From an uncultured Treponema sp. (lineage in GTDB: Bacteria > Spirochaetota > Spirochaetia > Treponematales > Treponemataceae): DNA of 9,252 nucleotides. The notes under the pieces were generated by a model. That model saw nothing but the letters and a program-made list of their open reading frames with translations, searched no databases and was not told the DNA's origin. The position numbers and the translations under genes are program-made. Shown one piece after another: positions 7,158-9,252 of the stretch. The stretch spans positions 1 through 9,252 of the forward strand of contig CALAEZ010000336.1 in NCBI GenBank assembly GCA_937891125.1, read 5' to 3'. Position 1 is the stretch's first letter, and each line of letters opens with the position of its first letter.

Positions 7158-7192
7158 TTGCCGATTTGTTTTATTTTTTATATTTTTATGAT
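7158..7192 (+). promoter_or_regulatory. Possible groEL promoter region
   Basis: This AT-rich stretch offers two alternative pairings: TTGCCG (7158-7163) with TATTTT (7181-7186) at 17 bp, or TTTGTT (7165-7170) with TATGAT (7187-7192) at 16 bp. Neither is strong enough to choose. A promoter is expected because a terminator precedes it. I see no CIRCE element (TTAGCACTC-N9-GAGTGCTAA), the HrcA operator often found before groEL. Confidence 0.4.
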
Positions 7193-7205
7193 AAGCAAAT
7201 AATTC

Positions 7206-7240
7206 GCGCAATGCCGTTATGCTTTATGCCGACGGCGCGC
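7206..7240 (+). promoter_or_regulatory. Hairpin in the groEL leader
   Basis: GCCGT (7213-7217) pairs with ACGGC (7232-7236) and is continued outward by GCGC (7206-7209) with GCGC (7237-7240), leaving a 3-nt bulge (AAT) on the left. The loop is 14 nt. It is a GC-rich island in an AT-rich leader and ends 8 nt before the Shine-Dalgarno AAGGAG (7249-7254). That Shine-Dalgarno is itself 12 nt from the ATG, longer than usual. It could be a translational or stability element, or a DNA-binding site. There is no T-run, so it is not a terminator. Confidence 0.4.
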
Positions 7241-7266
7241 TAAAACATAAGGAGTTTTGATACAAA

Positions 7267-8898
7267 ATGGCAAAACAGTTGATTTTTAACGAAGATGCTC
7301 GCAAAAAGATGTTGAGCGGTGTTGAGCAGATTGCTCGTGCTGTAAAAGTAACGCTAGGCCCATGCGGTCGCCTTGTTATGCTGGACAAAAAGTTTGGCGC
7401 ACCTACCATTACAAAAGACGGCGTTTCTGTTGCAAAAGAAGTTGAATTAAAAGACCCGTTTGAAAACATGGGCGCACAGCTTGTTCGCGAAGTTGCTTCA
7501 AAAACAAACGACGTTGCTGGTGACGGAACGACAACAGCAACCGTTCTTGCCTATGCAATCGTACGCGAAGGCTTAAAGGCTGTAAGCGCAGGCATGACTC
7601 CAATTGAAATTAAACGCGGTATCGACAAGGCTGTAGCAGTCGCTGTTGAGAATATCAAAAAGAACAGTCGCGCCGTAAAAGGCAGCGAAGACATTACGCA
7701 CGTTGCAACCATTTCTGCAAACAACGACCCGGAAATCGGTAAAATCTTGGCTGACGCAATCGAAAAGGTTGGAAAAGACGGCGTAATCACTGTTGAAGAA
7801 TCTAAGAACATGGACACCACCGTTAAGACTGTAGAAGGTATGCAGTTTGACCGCGGCTACATCTCATCATACTTTGTAACCGACCGCGAGCGCATGGAAG
7901 TAAACTACAACGACGCATACATTCTTATCCACGACAAGAAAATCAGCACGATGAAAGACCTGCTTCCGCTGCTTGAGAAAGTAGCACAGACCGGAAAGCC
8001 CCTTGTCATCATCTGTGAGGATATGGACGGCGAAGCACTTGCAACACTCGTTCTGAACGCAATTCGTGGCACATTGCACTGCGTTGCAGTAAAAGCTCCT
8101 GGCTTTGGCGACCGCAGAAAGGAAATGCTGCAGGACATCGCAATCCTGACAGGCGGCACGGTAATCAGCGAAGAGCTTGGTCTTAAGCTTGAAACTGCTG
8201 ACATTTCTATGCTCGGTCAGGCAAAGAGCGTTAAGATTGACAAAGACAACACGACGATCGTTGACGGTGCCGGCGAAAAGCAGGCAATCGCTGACCGCGT
8301 TGCAGAAATCAAGGCTCAGGTAGAAAAGTCAACATCTGACTACGACAAAGAAAAGCTCAAGGAACGCCTTGCAAAACTTGCAGGCGGCGTAGCTGTAATC
8401 AATATCGGCGCAATCACCGAGACCGAGATGAAAGAGAAGAAGTTCCGCGTAGAGGACACACTTGCTGCTACCCGCGCAGCTTTGGAAGAAGGCATTGTTT
8501 CTGGTGGTGGACTTGCACTGATTGACGCTGCAAAATCACTGACAGACGACGCAGCAAAAGATTTGAGCGACGATGCAAAAGTCGGCTTTAAGATTGTGCG
8601 CCGCGCTCTTGAAGAGCCAATCCGCCAGATTGCAGACAACGCTGGCGTAGACGGTGCTGTTATTGCAGAACGCGCAAAGACAGAAAAAGCTGGCGTTGGC
8701 TACAATGCAGCTAAAGACGAATGGGTGAACATGATGGAAGCCGGCATTATTGACCCGGCAAAGGTAACCCGTTCAGCATTGCAAAATGCAGCTTCTGTTG
8801 CAGGAATGCTCCTCACAACAGAATGTGCAATCACCGATATCCCTGAGCCACCGGCACCAGCTGCCGCACCGCAGCCAGGAATGGGCATGGACTACTAG
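7267..8898 (+). CDS. groEL: Chaperonin GroEL (Hsp60)
   Basis: This 543-aa cytosolic chaperonin subunit is full length. In the cell, 14-mers of GroEL with GroES fold newly made and stress-damaged proteins using ATP. ATP-site elements are present: TLGP (29-32), TKDGVSV (49-55, with Asp51), AGDGTTTATVLA (84-95, with Asp86), GGG (413-415) and Asp397 in VED, the position of E. coli Asp398. GFGDRRKEML (279-288) is in the apical domain. The C-terminus has only a short Pro/Ala-rich stretch ending GMGMDY, not a long GGM repeat. Overall it resembles treponemal GroEL (for example the NEDARKKMLSGVEQIARAVKV start). Oddly, the usual GPKGRNV segment reads GPCGRLV (Cys33 and Leu36). Start: ATG with AAGGAG 12 nt upstream. 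groES is not adjacent, which from memory is also true of T. pallidum. Confidence 0.97.
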   Translation: MAKQLIFNEDARKKMLSGVEQIARAVKVTLGPCGRLVMLDKKFGAPTITKDGVSVAKEVELKDPFENMGAQLVREVASKTNDVAGDGTTTATVLAYAIVREGLKAVSAGMTPIEIKRGIDKAVAVAVENIKKNSRAVKGSEDITHVATISANNDPEIGKILADAIEKVGKDGVITVEESKNMDTTVKTVEGMQFDRGYISSYFVTDRERMEVNYNDAYILIHDKKISTMKDLLPLLEKVAQTGKPLVIICEDMDGEALATLVLNAIRGTLHCVAVKAPGFGDRRKEMLQDIAILTGGTVISEELGLKLETADISMLGQAKSVKIDKDNTTIVDGAGEKQAIADRVAEIKAQVEKSTSDYDKEKLKERLAKLAGGVAVINIGAITETEMKEKKFRVEDTLAATRAALEEGIVSGGGLALIDAAKSLTDDAAKDLSDDAKVGFKIVRRALEEPIRQIADNAGVDGAVIAERAKTEKAGVGYNAAKDEWVNMMEAGIIDPAKVTRSALQNAASVAGMLLTTECAITDIPEPPAPAAAPQPGMGMDY

Positions 8899-8909
8899 TT
8901 TTGAAACTT

Positions 8910-8934
8910 GCCGGAAGCACAATGTGCTTCTGGC
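8910..8934 (+). repeat. Hairpin just after the groEL stop
   Basis: GCCGGAAGCAC (8910-8920) pairs with GTGCTTCTGGC (8924-8934), 11 bp with one G-U pair and an AAT triloop. It begins 11 nt past the stop codon and has no following T-run. It may be an mRNA 3'-end stabilising structure; the true terminator is further on. Confidence 0.5.
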
Positions 8935-8989
8935 CGGGCAAGAATCTGGGGCGCGTACATGCGTCTTCACGCAGTGTCCTGTACAAAAC

Positions 8990-9030
8990 AAAAAAGACGC
9001 CTGCAAGCAGCTTGTGGGCGTCTTTTTTTT
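8990..9030 (+). terminator. Strong intrinsic terminator of groEL
   Basis: AAAAAAGACGCC (8990-9001) pairs with GGCGTCTTTTTT (9017-9028). Two wobble pairs and CAAG/CTTG (9004-9007 with 9011-9014) continue the stem inward to a CAG triloop, about 18 continuous pairs. The T-run extends to 9030. The A-run on the left arm would also allow termination from the opposite strand. Confidence 0.93.
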
Positions 9031-9040
9031 AGTCACCAGC

Positions 9041-9069
9041 TCTTATACCTTTTGGCAAAAGATATAAGG
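9041..9069. repeat. Inverted repeat 1 of the post-groEL series
   Basis: CTTATA (9042-9047) pairs with TATAAG (9063-9068) and CTTTT (9049-9053) with AAAAG (9057-9061), with one C/A mismatch between the two helices and a GGC triloop. It is AT-rich, not followed by a T-run, and lies in a stretch with no convincing gene. Confidence 0.55.
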
Positions 9070-9071
9070 AA

Positions 9072-9107
9072 ATCTCTAAAAACATGCCGTTGGAGTTTTT
9101 TAGAGAT
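9072..9107. repeat. Inverted repeat 2 of the post-groEL series
   Basis: ATCTCTAAAAA (9072-9082) and TTTTTAGAGAT (9097-9107) are perfect 11-bp arms around a 14-nt loop. A second terminator is possible for its left-strand reading, but the T-run forms part of the stem. Confidence 0.6.
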
Positions 9108-9116
9108 ACTTGCGAG

Positions 9117-9147
9117 TTTTAATTCTTTTTAATAGCACGAATTAAAA
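9117..9147. repeat. Inverted repeat 3 of the post-groEL series
   Basis: TTTTAATTC (9117-9125) and GAATTAAAA (9139-9147) are perfect 9-bp arms around a 13-nt T/A-rich loop. Being AT-only apart from one pair, it could arise by composition, but it directly continues the row of inverted repeats. Confidence 0.45.
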
Positions 9148-9219
9148 CATCGTTTTTCAAAGGGGATGACCTATAAGTATTGTCATGCTGTATTCGTAAC
9201 GAAGTTTCAAACGACTTGA

Positions 9220-9252
9220 CCTGCCTTGCCGCCTGCCTGTCGGCAAGGCAGG
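9220..9252. repeat. GC-rich inverted repeat at the contig end
   Basis: CCTGCCTTGCCG (9220-9231) and CGGCAAGGCAGG (9241-9252) are perfect 12-bp arms around CCTGCCTGT. The loop restarts the left-arm sequence (CCTGCCT), so the element also contains an imperfect 12-bp direct repeat. Its composition is unlike the AT-rich DNA before it. It ends on the last base of the window, consistent with a dispersed repeat that stopped assembly, or with a fold-back artefact. No gene is seen in the stretch 8899-9252 that contains it. Confidence 0.7.

Noticed and set aside
7201..7266. CIRCE (HrcA operator) before groEL
   Set aside because: The palindromic bases here are GCGC and GCCGT/ACGGC; the TTAGCACTC and GAGTGCTAA half-sites are absent.
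8786..9067. 93-aa open frame over the groEL 3' end and terminator
   Set aside because: It starts inside groEL, crosses two hairpins including the strong terminator, and has no domain or ribosome binding site.
9111..9252. Integron attC site or CRISPR-like repeats after groEL
   Set aside because: The inverted repeats differ from one another in sequence and spacing, no GTTRRRY/RYYYAAC core pair is present, and there is no integrase or cas gene.

Overview
The window looks like one short contig from a Treponema-like spirochete. GroEL reads like treponemal GroEL over most of its length. The UMP kinase is the archaeal/spirochaete type, not the usual bacterial PyrH. groEL also has no groES beside it. 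The species cannot be named from this sequence. The left edge is artificial: bases 1-19 match the 3' end of an Illumina TruSeq read-2 adapter, so the first gene is cut at its 5' end. The right edge stops exactly at the end of a 12-bp inverted repeat, which suggests assembly ended in a repeat.

Layout from left to right. (1) A plus-strand pair: a membrane-anchored IPT/TIG-transglutaminase-like protein that lacks the expected catalytic Cys, then UMP kinase, closed by a terminator. (2) An AMP-forming acyl-CoA synthetase, plus strand, preceded by a 10-bp-arm palindrome. (3) A MATE-family exporter, minus strand, converging on the synthetase with only 33 bp between the stops. (4) A PhnP-type metallo-beta-lactamase-fold hydrolase, plus strand, divergent from the exporter. 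(5) rpmB (ribosomal protein L28) with its own promoter and terminator. (6) groEL with a hairpin-containing leader and a very strong terminator. (7) About 220 bp with no gene but four successive inverted repeats.

The genes are mostly housekeeping (nucleotide metabolism, ribosome, chaperonin) in separate transcription units, not an obvious single pathway. I found no CRISPR array, transposase, phage gene, toxin-antitoxin pair, tRNA or rRNA.

The most unusual signal is the 87-bp divergent region between the MATE and PhnP genes. Each gene has a recognisable -35/-10 pair whose expected transcription start falls on the A of its own ATG. Neither has a Shine-Dalgarno sequence, whereas pyrH, the synthetase, rpmB and groEL all do. 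This predicts back-to-back leaderless mRNAs. Second-tier observations are the transglutaminase pseudo-active site, two substitutions in a highly conserved GroEL segment, the palindrome upstream of the synthetase, and the hairpin series after groEL.
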